From Variovorax sp. ZS18.2.2 (lineage in GTDB: Bacteria > Pseudomonadota > Gammaproteobacteria > Burkholderiales > Burkholderiaceae_C): a stretch of 64,000 nt of DNA. Each line of letters opens with the position of its first letter. Positions within the stretch are counted from its first letter, which is position 1. Location of the stretch: contig NZ_JANLNM010000003.1 of the NCBI RefSeq assembly GCF_024701975.1, positions 578,840 through 642,839 of the forward strand, read 5' to 3'. This document shows, piece after piece, positions 1-9,216 of this stretch. The translations under genes and the position numbers were made by a program. The notes under the pieces are model-generated. The model did not search any database. It worked only from the letters and a program-made list of their open reading frames with translations, and had not been told where the DNA came from.

Positions 1-3000
1 CAGCACCTGCACCCGGTCGCTCAGGTTCAGCGGGTTCTCCAGCACGAGGTTGAGCGTGCCGCCGGCCGCCCCTTCGCCGCCGGCTGCCGCGCGCAGCAGT
101 CCGTCGTTGAAGATGCCGCGCGACGAACCGATCCGGATCAGGCCGCCGTCGCCGGCCAGGCGCTGCGTCTGTGCCGCGGCCGGCGACGCGTTGCCGGCGG
201 GGATGTCGATCTCCGCGCTCGCGCCCGAGGCATCGAGCCGTGCACCCGGCCGCACGATCACGTGCGCGCCGGTCGCTTTGAGGAAGTCGCGATCGGCGCG
301 GGTGAAGTCTTCCAGGCCGATGCGGATCGAACCGCCGTCGGGCGCGATGCCGTAGCGCAGGCCCGCGCTGTCGATCGCGGTGTAGGCGCGGCCGGCCACG
401 TCGAGCACGGCATCGCTGCCGATCCAGATGGAGGTTCCCAGGGGGGCCAATTGCGGGTTCGTGGGACCGCGCGTGGGGGCGGTGTTCAGCACGATGTCGC
501 CGCCGGGTGCGGCGACGCGGCCCTCGATGGTGAGCTGCTCCTGCGCCAGGAGCCGCACCTGGCGGCCCGCATCGACCTCGATGCCCGCGCCGCGCGCCAA
601 CTCGAGCGTGGTGCCGTGCAACTGGAGGCTGGCGCCTTCGCGCTGGGTCAGGCGGCGCTTTCCGGGGTTCTCGCGGTACAGCGGCGGCAGCCAGCTTTCG
701 AGCGCGCGCGCCGGGTCGGCACCGGTCTCGACGTCGGGTGCGGCGGCGCTTGCGCGCAGCACCGGCACCTCGGGCCGCAGCATCTCGCCCTCTACGATGC
801 GGATACCGCTGAAGCTGGTCAGCCGGTAGGAGGAAAAGCCGCTGCGCAGCAAGTCGGGCGCGATCTGCTGCGCGGGCTCGAAGGCGACCTGCTGTGCAAA
901 GCGCGCGCCGCGCTCGATGATTCGGCCCGCGGCATAGGTGACGGGAATCACCGCCGCCTCGCCCGCTTGCTGGACGAAGTTGTACCCATTCACCGGAATG
1001 CCTTGCGCAAACACGGCCGACGGCAGCACCGTGCCCGCAGGAATCTGGGTGGCGAACGAATTGATGCGCGTGCCGGCCGGCAGCATGGTGCCGGCCGCCT
1101 GGTAACCCTGGGCGGTGTACAAGCCCACGCCGGCCGGCACGGTCCAGGCGGCGCCGGTCACCAGCGGTGCCGCATTGGTCGGACTCAGCGCGAATGGCAG
1201 CCGCAAGTCCTGCAGCGAGACCGACAGCGCGGTGGCGGTCGTGACCGGCAGCCGGTCTCCGACCGCAAGGTGCACATCGCGCACGAGCACGATGGGCGTC
1301 GGCGCCGGCGTGTCGGGCGCCAGCACGCCGCCGGCAAGCACGGCGTCGTGGCCGAACACGATGTTCCCGGGCGACTGCAGCGTCAGTGTGCCGCCGCCGA
1401 GCACGCCCTGGGCGCGGAGTTCGCCGTCGAGCCGCAGCACGGCGCTGCCGGGGTTTTCCGTCCGGGACGCATCGTTCAGGCTCGCCCCTGCAAGCAGGCT
1501 CACGTCGCCGCCGCGACCGCCCGCCAGCCGGCCGTCGCGCGCCAGCGTGGCGCCCGAGGACACGTCGACCAGACTGCCTCGCCCCAGCGCGATGCCGCCC
1601 TGGACCATGCGTACCGAGAGGCTCCCGCCATCGACGAAGGCCACGCCGGTTTCGGTGCCGCGGTCCAGCTGCTGGTTGGTCCACAGGCCGCGCAGGTCGA
1701 GCTTCACGCCCTCGCCAAGCACGAACTGCGCGGCGCCGTCGCGCTGCAGCAGCTGGCCCGGGACGGGAGTGGTCGCCGTCATGACCGGCGCCACGTTGCC
1801 GATCACGATGTCGCCGCTGCGCGCGGTCAGGTCGGCATCGATCCGGGTGAGCGCGGCCATGATCTCCAGCCGGCCGCCGTCGGCCAGGCGCAGCGGCCGC
1901 TCCACGCTCACCTCGCCGGCGCTGGCGATCTCGAGCGCGCCGAGGCCGAAGCCGCCGAGCCGCGCGGCGTCGATCAGCGCCGTGCCGATCCGCGTCAGCG
2001 GCAGCGGGGCCGACGAGTCCGCCGCGATGTCGTCCGAGATGTCCGCCACCTCGGCGACGCGCACGCGGATGTCGAAGGCACCGTCCGCCCCCACGCCGCC
2101 GACGCGCCGCAGCGCCAGCGTGCCAGGTTGCGCCACCGCCATCTGCGATTGCAGATAGCCGTCCTGGGCGAGCCCGCGGGCCTGCGTCTGGCGCACACCC
2201 TGGAAGACCTTCGCCTCGATGTCGCCCTCGAGCACGGCGGTGGGCGCGCTCACCACCAGCCGGCCCGCATCGCGCCCCACGGTGTAGCCATTCTCCAGTT
2301 GCCGCTGCGGGCCGATGAGCGGGTTGTAGTAGTAGCCCGTGTTCTTCTTGCCCCAGCGCACGTGCGCGTCCTCGAAGCCGCGGTAGAGGCCGTCGAACAC
2401 CACGTCGATCGGCGCCCTGTCGAGCCGGTACAGCTGACCGTCGCTGCCCTTGAGCCAGCTCTGGTTCAGATAGCCGGTCCGCACGTTCAGCGTGCCGCCC
2501 GAGAGGTTGATGGCCGAGCCGCGCTGCGTGACCACCTCGGCGCCGCCGAGCACGACCGTGCCGCCCTGCGCCATCCACTCGCCCAGGCTGTGCGGCTGGT
2601 TGCCCAGGTAGCCGCCGACCTCGAGCAGGCCGCCGGCGGTGTACCAGCGGTCCTTGTCGTACACGCCCTGCTTCGCGGGCACGTAGCTCAGGCGCCGGCG
2701 GTCGATCCAGACGTTGGCGTTGTTCAGGTTGCCGGTGTCGCGGTTGAGCGGTGCATCGCGCTGCTCGTTGCCCTGGATGTTCACCTGGACGTTGTTGGCC
2801 TCCATGGCCACGCTCACGCCCACCGCGCCCGAGACATCGAGCTGCGCGTTCCTTGCGACGAAGGCACGCCGCCTGGCGCTCACCGCGATCTGGCCGCCGG
2901 TGGCGAGCGTGAGCGAGTCGCCCTCGAAGTTCACGTCGCCGCCGCTCACGATTTCGATGCGCGACAGGTCGCGCCGGTCCTGCAGGCGCGAAAGGTTGTC

Positions 3001-4386
3001 GAAGGCATTCGCCGTTGCAATGGTGCGAAGGCGGTCGAGTTCCGCCGATTCCTTGATGAGGGATTCGCGCTGGGTGTCGAGCGCGGTCGCACTGGCGTTG
3101 GCGTCGAGCAGAACGGCCGTCACGGCGTTCTTGCCGACCGTCACCCGGCCCCTGGCATCGCTCGCCGCATTCAGCAGGTGCACGGTTCCGCGCGCGTTGA
3201 CGGTCGTGGTGGCCAGCGCCACGCCGTCCTGGCGCACGTCGCGGCCGGTCAGCGTGATGTCGCCCTCTGTCGCCACCACGAGGCCGCTGTTGCGCACCAG
3301 CCCCGCGGTGCTTTCAGGCATGAAGCGCGGCGCCACCTCGTTGCCGCGTGTGGTCGAGAACGCATTGCCATCGGTGCCCGCGCCCTTGCGGATGACGAAG
3401 CTGTCGCCGGCCGCGAGCAGTGTCTGGCCGCGCGGCGTGACGATCTCGCCGGCGTTGTGCACCTCGGCCCCCAACAGCAGCACATAGCCGCCGCCCTGCG
3501 TCACCGAGGTGGGCTGGCGCGTCGTGATGCGCGCACCGGGCTGCACCTCCACCTTGCCGAGCGCATCGGTGAAACTGGGCAGTGGCTGGCCGCCGGCCTG
3601 CGCGCCATAGATGCCGTTCTTCTGGAACTGCGCATCGCCGATGTTCGCGGCCGCGGCCACGAGGTTGCGCGTGTCCACCTGGCTGGTGCCGCTGAAGACC
3701 ACGCCGTTGCGATTGGCGATGAGCACCGTGCCCTCGGCCTTGATCTGTCCCTGGATGCGGCTCGGCCGCGCCTGCGGATCGTTCACGCGGTTGAGCACCG
3801 CCCAGTCCTTCTGCTGCTGGAACTCCACCGTGGTGGCCTTGCCGACGTTGAAGGTCTCCCAGTTCAGGATGGCCCTGTCGCCGGTCTGGCGGATCGCGAC
3901 GTTCGTGCGGCCGTCGGCCGACGTGGACTGCTGCGGACGCTCGGCGTTGAGCCAGCCGGCGGTGAGGCTGGCGCTGTCGATCCGCAGGCCGCCTTCCGCA
4001 AGGCCGTCGGGTACGGAGGCTTCTGCCTGCGCGGCGCGGCGCGCGGCGGCCTGTGCGGCCTGCTGCGCGGCGATGCCCTGCGCCGCCAGGTTCAGGTTGC
4101 CAAGCGAGCGCTGCAGTTCCTGGCTCGCGCGTTGCTGTTGTGCCTGCGGGCTGGTGAGCATCGAGGCCGGCTGGCCATTGGGCATGCGGCCTGTGGCCGC
4201 GGCCGAACTCTGGGCCATGTTCTTCTGCGCCATCCAGCCCGCGCTGAACGCGCGCTGCGCATGGGCCGTGCCGGCCATGCCGCCGGCAATGGCCAACAGC
4301 GCGATCGCGTGCGCAACGGGCTTGAGCCGGACACGCCGGCGCGCAGAGGCGGGGGAAACGGAAGACGGGGACGGGCGAAACGACAT
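1..4386 (-). CDS. Filamentous-haemagglutinin-like TPS exoprotein (3' end outside window)
   Basis: This is a giant secreted adhesin-type protein of the two-partner secretion (TpsA) class. The frame is open without a stop from the ATG at 4386 to the left edge, so at least 1462 residues are present and the C-terminus is missing. A Sec signal peptide ends at AHA-Q near residue 43. An Ala/Gln-rich linker follows to about residue 130. The TPS haemagglutination domain follows, with NWETFNVG near 175-182 and ANRNGVVFSG further on; the usual NPNG motif reads NRNG. The rest is low-complexity, beta-helix-like sequence rich in Gly, Thr and Asn. It lies 138 bases downstream of the anti-sigma gene in the same direction, so it is the likely output of that signalling operon. 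No TpsB transporter is visible and may lie further left. The long open frames on the opposite strand here are shadows. Confidence 0.88.
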   Translation of the reverse strand, partial: MSFRPSPSSVSPASARRRVRLKPVAHAIALLAIAGGMAGTAHAQRAFSAGWMAQKNMAQSSAAATGRMPNGQPASMLTSPQAQQQRASQELQRSLGNLNLAAQGIAAQQAAQAAARRAAQAEASVPDGLAEGGLRIDSASLTAGWLNAERPQQSTSADGRTNVAIRQTGDRAILNWETFNVGKATTVEFQQQKDWAVLNRVNDPQARPSRIQGQIKAEGTVLIANRNGVVFSGTSQVDTRNLVAAAANIGDAQFQKNGIYGAQAGGQPLPSFTDALGKVEVQPGARITTRQPTSVTQGGGYVLLLGAEVHNAGEIVTPRGQTLLAAGDSFVIRKGAGTDGNAFSTTRGNEVAPRFMPESTAGLVRNSGLVVATEGDITLTGRDVRQDGVALATTTVNARGTVHLLNAASDARGRVTVGKNAVTAVLLDANASATALDTQRESLIKESAELDRLRTIATANAFDNLSRLQDRRDLSRIEIVSGGDVNFEGDSLTLATGGQIAVSARRRAFVARNAQLDVSGAVGVSVAMEANNVQVNIQGNEQRDAPLNRDTGNLNNANVWIDRRRLSYVPAKQGVYDKDRWYTAGGLLEVGGYLGNQPHSLGEWMAQGGTVVLGGAEVVTQRGSAINLSGGTLNVRTGYLNQSWLKGSDGQLYRLDRAPIDVVFDGLYRGFEDAHVRWGKKNTGYYYNPLIGPQRQLENGYTVGRDAGRLVVSAPTAVLEGDIEAKVFQGVRQTQARGLAQDGYLQSQMAVAQPGTLALRRVGGVGADGAFDIRVRVAEVADISDDIAADSSAPLPLTRIGTALIDAARLGGFGLGALEIASAGEVSVERPLRLADGGRLEIMAALTRIDADLTARSGDIVIGNVAPVMTATTPVPGQLLQRDGAAQFVLGEGVKLDLRGLWTNQQLDRGTETGVAFVDGGSLSVRMVQGGIALGRGSLVDVSSGATLARDGRLAGGRGGDVSLLAGASLNDASRTENPGSAVLRLDGELRAQGVLGGGTLTLQSPGNIVFGHDAVLAGGVLAPDTPAPTPIVLVRDVHLAVGDRLPVTTATALSVSLQDLRLPFALSPTNAAPLVTGAAWTVPAGVGLYTAQGYQAAGTMLPAGTRINSFATQIPAGTVLPSAVFAQGIPVNGYNFVQQAGEAAVIPVTYAAGRIIERGARFAQQVAFEPAQQIAPDLLRSGFSSYRLTSFSGIRIVEGEMLRPEVPVLRASAAAPDVETGADPARALESWLPPLYRENPGKRRLTQREGASLQLHGTTLELARGAGIEVDAGRQVRLLAQEQLTIEGRVAAPGGDIVLNTAPTRGPTNPQLAPLGTSIWIGSDAVLDVAGRAYTAIDSAGLRYGIAPDGGSIRIGLEDFTRADRDFLKATGAHVIVRPGARLDASGASAEIDIPAGNASPAAAQTQRLAGDGGLIRIGSSRGIFNDGLLRAAAGGEGAAGGTLNLVLENPLNLSDRVQVL

Positions 4387-4524
4387 GGCGGCGGGTCCGG
4401 GTGAAACATGAGGTGTTCTTGGCATGCCGGCGACCGCATGCCGGTCGCCGGAACACCGGCTGCTACCTAGACGTTGCAGCGGCGAAGACCCGCCAGGAAA
4501 TCTGCCGTCCGCGTTGTTTCCCCG

Positions 4525-5544
4525 TCAGGCGAGCACCACGACACCGCCCGGCAGCCGTGTCACGCTGGCGCCGAACAGCTTCTGGATCTGCACGATGGCC
4601 TCGTCCAGCGCGCTGATGCGGAAGTGCCCGCTCAGGCGCCGGCTCGCCAGCGCGTCGTTCACCAGCACCACCCGGCCCGCGCGGTAGCGGTTGATCTCGG
4701 CGACGGCCTCGGCCATCGGTGTGCCGCGAAACACCACCACGCCGCGGCGCCACGCCAGCGCCTGTTCCATGTCGACGGGCACGGCCGCAGCCAGGCCCTC
4801 GGGGCCGTACCAGACGCGCTCGCCTTCGCGCAATGCAACGCTGCCGGCGGCATGCAGCACCTCGGCGCGGCCTTCGGTGCAGGTGACGCTGCAGCGCCCG
4901 TCCACCCGCCGCACTTCGACGCCGCCCACGCCGGGCAGGATGCGTCCGCTGCCCGCCATCAGCTCCACGGGCCGGGCACCAGGGCCGCGCTGGATGGAAG
5001 CCTCTCCGGCAATCAGGCGGATGCGGTCGCTGCCTTCGCTGCTGCCGGCCGCCTGCACCGCCAGGCTGGTCTGCGTGTTGAGCGTGATCTCGACCTGCTC
5101 GGACAATGCCACCCTCGCCTGCTGGCCGGTGCCGGTGCGGTAGTCGGCGGACAGCTCCGACCATGAGGGCCACAGCGCGAGCGGCGGATGGATGGCCGCC
5201 ACCACCGCCGCGGCGCCCGCGGCCGACAGGCCGGCGCCAAGCAGCCAGCGGCGCCGCGGATCGGGCCCTGTCGCAGCCGCCGCGACGCGGCGCGGTGCGG
5301 CCGCCGACAACGGGAACAGACGCTGGTAGGTGGCCGCGATGCCGCCGATGTCGTGCCACTCCTGCCGTGCGCGTGCAAAGGCCTCGCGATGCGGCTCGCT
5401 GAGCGCGCACCATTGCCGCAGCAGCCGGGCATCGCGGCCGGTGGCCCTGCCCGAACTCAGGTGGCGCACCCAGGCGCGCGCTTCCTCGTCCAGAGGAGAC
5501 GCGGAGGCATCGGGATCGTCAACGGCCATGTTCGCAACAGTCAT
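4525..5544 (-). CDS. FecR-family anti-sigma factor (VreR-like)
   Basis: Inner-membrane anti-sigma regulator of cell-surface signalling, 339 residues. It has an N-terminal cytoplasmic DUF4880-type sigma-binding region (about 18-70), a single membrane span after RRRW (about 98-120), a periplasmic FecR domain (YRTGTGQQARVALSE, about 135-190) and a C-terminal STN-like segment with LSGHFRIS. In this family the last part receives the signal from an STN domain. The ATG at 5544 was chosen because the longer frame, starting at 5712, would run back into the sigma gene; 5529 is an alternative. It lies 70 bases downstream of the sigma gene and upstream of the exoprotein, all in one direction. Confidence 0.9.
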   Translation of the reverse strand: MTVANMAVDDPDASASPLDEEARAWVRHLSSGRATGRDARLLRQWCALSEPHREAFARARQEWHDIGGIAATYQRLFPLSAAAPRRVAAAATGPDPRRRWLLGAGLSAAGAAAVVAAIHPPLALWPSWSELSADYRTGTGQQARVALSEQVEITLNTQTSLAVQAAGSSEGSDRIRLIAGEASIQRGPGARPVELMAGSGRILPGVGGVEVRRVDGRCSVTCTEGRAEVLHAAGSVALREGERVWYGPEGLAAAVPVDMEQALAWRRGVVVFRGTPMAEAVAEINRYRAGRVVLVNDALASRRLSGHFRISALDEAIVQIQKLFGASVTRLPGGVVVLA

Positions 5545-5614
5545 CGGATTCGGTTTCGGCGGGCGGGCTGCGCCTGGAGGTGCGTGTGCAAGACCTGGAC
5601 GGATGGCGGCGCGG

Positions 5615-6136
5615 TCAACCGCCGCTTTTTTTGGTTTTGTTGCGCATCTGTGCCACGCAGAATTCGTGCGCAGTGTGGATTTCGCGCTCCACGCGGCGCA
5701 GCGAAATCGCATAGCGGCGAGCCAGCTCCTTCTGCGGAACGCCTTCGACGCGCGATGCGAAAAGAAGCTGGCGACGCAGCGGCGGCAGCTGGTCCATCAC
5801 GCGGGCAAGCGTCTCCAGGTCGATGCGCGCGCCGGCGGCGTCGGCGGGGTCGGCGGCGTTCTGGTCGGGCACCAGCAGTTCATCGACTTCCTCGCTCGAC
5901 AGGAGCAGCCGGTCGGAGCGGATGCGGTCGATGGCCAGGTTGATGGCCGTGCGCAGCAGAAAGCTCTGCGGGCTGTGCACCGGCGCCGCGGGTGCGCGGG
6001 TCGAGAGCTTCACGTAGGTGTCGTGCAGCACGTCTTCGGCCAGCTCGATCGAGCCCAGGTGGTGCGTCAGTTTCCTTCTCAGAATGTCATAGCGGTCGAC
6101 GAGGAAACGCAGCAGCTCTGAAGGAGCGGCGCTCAT
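5615..6136 (-). CDS. ECF sigma factor, FecI type (VreI-like)
   Basis: Extracytoplasmic-function sigma factor of 173 residues. Region 2 covers about residues 8-75 (LAEDVLHDTYVKL, then AINLAIDRIRSDR). Region 4 covers about 110-165 (LPPLRRQLLF and QKELARRYAISLRRVE). Its predicted role is to direct RNA polymerase to its own targets once the neighbouring anti-sigma factor is triggered. The start at 6136 is fixed by an ATGA overlap with the stop of the upstream STN gene, which implies translational coupling. The next gene encodes its anti-sigma partner. It belongs to the FecI family but no TonB receptor gene is adjacent; the STN protein takes that place. Confidence 0.93.
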   Translation of the reverse strand: MSAAPSELLRFLVDRYDILRRKLTHHLGSIELAEDVLHDTYVKLSTRAPAAPVHSPQSFLLRTAINLAIDRIRSDRLLLSSEEVDELLVPDQNAADPADAAGARIDLETLARVMDQLPPLRRQLLFASRVEGVPQKELARRYAISLRRVEREIHTAHEFCVAQMRNKTKKSGG

Positions 6137-6846
6137 GCGGGCGCCCTGCAATCGCCGGTCTGCTTAGGCTGGCGCGGCAAGACCAGCAGCGTGACGGGCT
6201 GCGCCAGGCCGACGGGCGGCTCGGCCGGCAGCGCGAGTCCGGTGAGCAGCGCCCGGATGCGCGCGTCGCGTGCGACGTCGCCGGTTGGATGCAGCAGCAT
6301 GCGCGAAACGGTGTTGTCCGCCCCGACCCAGATATTCAGGGCCAGGCGGTAGCTGCCGGGAATCGTCTTCGGATCGCCACACAGCACGGCGACCAGACGG
6401 GCCTGCAACCGGCCGTAGTAGTCCTGCCTGGCGGCGCGTGCGGGAGCCTCCGGGTCCTGAGCCGGCGGCACGCTGCCCGCGCCTTCCGGTGCGGCCTCGC
6501 GCACCAGCATGAAGGCCGCCTGCGAGGTGTAGCGGGCCACGATGCCGCTGCCTTCCAGCAGGCGATGCAACGCGGCCTCGGGCGTGTATTCGCCCTGCAG
6601 CGGGCCTGCCATGCGCCCTTCGGCGATGAGTTCGTCGTAGAGCAGCGACTGCCCGGTCAGGCCGTGGAACCGGGCCAGCGCGCTTTGCAGCGGCTGGCGT
6701 GGAATGTCGAACCGGATGCGGCCCGCGAACACCGCCGGGGCTTCGGTTTCGATGGCGGCCGGCTGTACGCCGGTGCCGCGCGCGACACTGCAGACTCCGA
6801 GCATGGCCATCAATCCCGCGAGCAGGTACCGGCCAGCGACAGGCAT
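6133..6846 (-). CDS. Secreted STN-domain signalling protein without receptor barrel (VreA-like)
   Basis: 237-residue exported protein. A hydrophobic signal sequence (about 5-24) is followed by an STN signalling domain (about 45-115: FDIPRQPLQSALARF, GQSLLYDELIAEGRM, ALHRLLEGSGIVARY). After a Pro/Ala linker comes a C-terminal TonB/TolA-like region (about 140-230, YYGRLQARLVAVL to LLVLPR). There is no plug or beta barrel, unlike FecA-type receptors. This is the architecture described for VreA of the Pseudomonas aeruginosa PUMA3 system, whose sigma factor drives a two-partner-secretion protein. It is first in the operon, and its stop overlaps the sigma start (ATGA). The signal sensed cannot be read from the sequence. 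Confidence 0.85.
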   Translation of the reverse strand: MPVAGRYLLAGLMAMLGVCSVARGTGVQPAAIETEAPAVFAGRIRFDIPRQPLQSALARFHGLTGQSLLYDELIAEGRMAGPLQGEYTPEAALHRLLEGSGIVARYTSQAAFMLVREAAPEGAGSVPPAQDPEAPARAARQDYYGRLQARLVAVLCGDPKTIPGSYRLALNIWVGADNTVSRMLLHPTGDVARDARIRALLTGLALPAEPPVGLAQPVTLLVLPRQPKQTGDCRAPA

Positions 6847-6958
6847 GCTGACTCAGCATCGAAGAAGGGGAAGGCAACCATGTGCGGCACTGTTCGGAGG
6901 CCCGCGCAGCGGTGTGGCTCCGGGGCGACCGGGATCGTGACGGCGCGGCGTGACGATG

Positions 6959-6980
6959 GCGTGTCAGTGCAATGACACGC
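6959..6980. promoter_or_regulatory. Perfect 8-bp inverted repeat between signalling operon and EamA gene
   Basis: gcgtgtca, a 6-base spacer, then tgacacgc. It lies upstream of the STN-gene start and just past the stop of the EamA gene. There is no U-run, so an operator is as likely as a terminator. Confidence 0.4.
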
Positions 6981-6988
6981 TGCGCGAA

Positions 6989-7891
6989 TCAACGCTTCCC
7001 GGCAGCAGTTGCGCGCGATGCCAGACCCGGCAGGCGCCACCCGAACGTCATGCCCGCCGCCGCGATCAGGATGGCCGCGGCGCCGACGAGTTGCGCCGGC
7101 GCCAGGCGCTGGCCGAAGGCCACGAAGTCCACACCGATCGCCACCAGCGGATAGATGAACGACAGCGCACCGGCCACCGTCGTCGGCAGCTTCTGGATCG
7201 CGCCGTACAGCAGGATGAACACCAGCCCGGTGTAGACCACGCCCATCGTGAGATGCACGCCCCAGGTGCCCGCATCGGTGGGCAGCGCGCGCAGGTGCGC
7301 GAACGGCGCGAGCATCGCGATGCCCACGCAGACCTGGATCAGCGCGATGAGGTGCGGCGCCATGTCACCGAGCTTCTTCGCGACGATCGCGGCCACCGCA
7401 TAGCAGAAGGCGGCGCCCAATGCCATCAGCACGCCTGAAAGATAGGCCGAGCCATCGGCGCCGCCGCCACCCTTGGCTTGCGCCACCAGCACGACGCCGG
7501 CGAAGGCGATGCAAAGCCACGCCACCTTCATCGCCGTCAGCCGTTCGGAGAACAGCAGCGCACCGAGCGCGACCAGCATGAAGGGCTGCGTGTTGTAGAC
7601 CGCGGTGGCGATGGAGATCGATGCACGCGAGAACGACGCGAAGATCAGCAACCAGTTGACGACCAGTGCCACGCCGCCGAACGCAGCCAGCGCGAGCGTG
7701 CGCGGCGTGAGGCCGCGGCGCAGCACGCCCAGCGCGACGCATGCGGCCAGCAGCGTGGCCGCGCCGAACACGCAGCGCCAGAACAGCACGTCGACCAACG
7801 GCTGGTTGAAGCGGACCACGAACCATCCGATGGTTCCGGAAATCACCATGGCGACGCTCATTTCGAGCGCGCCGCGAAGCTGGGTTTGCAT
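6989..7891 (-). CDS. EamA/DMT-family transporter
   Basis: Inner-membrane drug/metabolite-type transporter of 300 residues with about ten membrane helices in two EamA repeats. Repeat 1 runs from SVAMVISGTIGWFVVRF to the AFAGVVLVAQ segment. Repeat 2 runs from YLSGVLMALGAAFCYAVAA to GAAILIAAAGMTF. Members export amino acids or metabolites; the substrate here is unknown. The start at 7891 (MQTQLRGALE) was chosen because the frame further upstream overlaps the divergent Lrp gene and has no membrane-protein character. The divergent Lrp/AsnC neighbour is the likely regulator and suggests an amino-acid-related substrate. Confidence 0.92.
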   Translation of the reverse strand: MQTQLRGALEMSVAMVISGTIGWFVVRFNQPLVDVLFWRCVFGAATLLAACVALGVLRRGLTPRTLALAAFGGVALVVNWLLIFASFSRASISIATAVYNTQPFMLVALGALLFSERLTAMKVAWLCIAFAGVVLVAQAKGGGGADGSAYLSGVLMALGAAFCYAVAAIVAKKLGDMAPHLIALIQVCVGIAMLAPFAHLRALPTDAGTWGVHLTMGVVYTGLVFILLYGAIQKLPTTVAGALSFIYPLVAIGVDFVAFGQRLAPAQLVGAAAILIAAAGMTFGWRLPGLASRATAAGKR

Positions 7892-8002
7892 GGCGTCGAG
7901 CGTGCCAGCTTTGGCAACGGATGAGAATGCTTTAAAAAAGGCGATGGCATTCGATTGCCATCGAAAATTAGGTTCACCGCTCAAACCACCGGAGATCGCG
8001 CC

Positions 8003-8446
8003 ATGCTGGACGACATCGACCAGGACATCCTGACAGCCCTCGGCGCGAACGCGCGCATGTCGCTCAAGGACCTCGCCCAGCAGGTGGGCCTCTCTTCGCC
8101 CAGCGTGGCCGAGCGGCTGCGGCGGCTGGAAGAGCGCGACGTGATCCGCGCCTACACGCTCGCGTTGAACCCCAAGGCACTCGGCTACCAGTTCCAGGCC
8201 ATCGTGCGCATCCGTCCCCTGCCGGGCCAGTTGCAGGCAGTGCAGAAGCTGATCGAGAACACGCCGGAGTTCTGCGAGTGCGACAAGGTCACGGGCGAAG
8301 ACTGCTTCATCGCGCGGCTTTTCCTGCAATCGCTGGAGCAACTCGACGGCATCCTCGACCGCATCGCGGCGAAGGCGGAGACGAACACCTCGATCGTGAA
8401 GGCGCACACGATCCCGCGGCGATTGCCGCCGTTGCGGCCCGCCTAG
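8003..8446 (+). CDS. Lrp/AsnC-family transcriptional regulator
   Basis: 147-residue regulator. The N-terminal AsnC HTH (about 1-60: LDDIDQDILTALGANARMS, LSSPSVAERLRRLEERDVI) is followed by a RAM ligand-binding domain (ALGYQFQAIVRI, CDKVTGEDCFIARLF). The start at 8003 has GGAGA about ten bases upstream and matches family length. It is divergent from the EamA transporter with a 111-base gap, the usual layout of an amino-acid-responsive regulator and the exporter it controls. Confidence 0.93.
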   Translation: MLDDIDQDILTALGANARMSLKDLAQQVGLSSPSVAERLRRLEERDVIRAYTLALNPKALGYQFQAIVRIRPLPGQLQAVQKLIENTPEFCECDKVTGEDCFIARLFLQSLEQLDGILDRIAAKAETNTSIVKAHTIPRRLPPLRPA

Positions 8447-8456
8447 TTTTCCAAGG

Positions 8457-9083
8457 CTAGGGCCAGAGCTGCCGCAGGATCTCGGGCAGCATGCCGTCGA
8501 CGAATTCCCGCGTGCCTTCAGCGCCGGCCGGTGCGCCGAACTTCTCGTCGAGCGCGAGGTGCGCGAAGCCATGCACCGTGGACCAGGCCGCCAGCACGGT
8601 CGCCTGCGTCGCACGGTTCAGCGCTTTCTCCTGGCCCCAGCCGGTGTAGTCGCGCACCGCCATCTCCAGTTCGGCGTAGGCCGCGTCGCCGGCCTGTGCC
8701 AGCCGCGGGTCCTGCATCAGCCTGTCCTTGCGGAACATGAGCTGGAAGCGCCCCGGGTATGCCAACGCGAAGTGGACGTACCCCAAACCCTGGCCCCGCA
8801 GCCGGCGCGCAGGGTCCTTGCCGCCGCTGGCCGTGCCGGCGCGCAGCGAGCGCGTGAGTTCCTCGTACCCCAGGATGGACACCTCGGTCAGCAGACCGGC
8901 GGCACTGCCGAAGTGATGCAGCGGCGCCGCGGGCGACACGCCCGCGCGGCGCGCCACTTCGCGCAGCGTGAAGCCCTCCACGCCGCGCTCGGCGAGCAGG
9001 CCCTCGGTTGCTTCGATCAGTGCCGCGCGCAGGTCGCCGTGGTGATAGGGCGCAGGCGCTTCCGCCTTTTTTCTTTCCGCCAT
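8457..9083 (-). CDS. TetR-family regulator with WHG-type C-terminal domain
   Basis: 208 residues. The N-terminal TetR HTH has FTLREVARRAGVSPAA and the typical HHFGSAAGLL (about 37-65). The C-terminal part (AYPGRFQLMFRKDRL, then TVLAAWSTVHGFAHLAL) matches the WHG effector-binding domain. It is divergent from the ABA4-like membrane gene. The 133-base gap holds a long inverted repeat suited to autoregulation and control of the neighbour. The ligand is not predictable. Confidence 0.92.
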   Translation of the reverse strand: MAERKKAEAPAPYHHGDLRAALIEATEGLLAERGVEGFTLREVARRAGVSPAAPLHHFGSAAGLLTEVSILGYEELTRSLRAGTASGGKDPARRLRGQGLGYVHFALAYPGRFQLMFRKDRLMQDPRLAQAGDAAYAELEMAVRDYTGWGQEKALNRATQATVLAAWSTVHGFAHLALDEKFGAPAGAEGTREFVDGMLPEILRQLWP

Positions 9084-9126
9084 GACTGCTCGATTTCCAG
9101 GTGTTTTCGATAGACGAACTTTACAC

Positions 9127-9159
9127 CGTTTAAATTTCGATGGATTTTCTATTTAAACG
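9127..9159. promoter_or_regulatory. Probable TetR operator, inverted repeat
   Basis: cgtttaaat and atttaaacg form a perfect 9-bp inverted repeat with a 15-base spacer, and pairing continues imperfectly outwards. It lies in the AT-rich gap between the divergent TetR and ABA4-like genes. Confidence 0.6.
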
Positions 9160-9216
9160 ATGTCAAGATAAAGCCAGTTCTTCTTCCGTCGCCCCTTTCC
9201 ACCAGCGAGGTCATCC

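Noticed and set aside
262..4404. A 1380-codon open frame on the plus strand
   Set aside because: It is antisense to the exoprotein, which has a signal peptide and TPS motifs. The plus frame is Arg/His/Ala-rich with no domain, typical of high-GC shadows.
3314..4456. Minus-strand 380-codon frame starting at 4456
   Set aside because: It is out of frame with the TPS protein and is Arg/Pro-rich without motifs.
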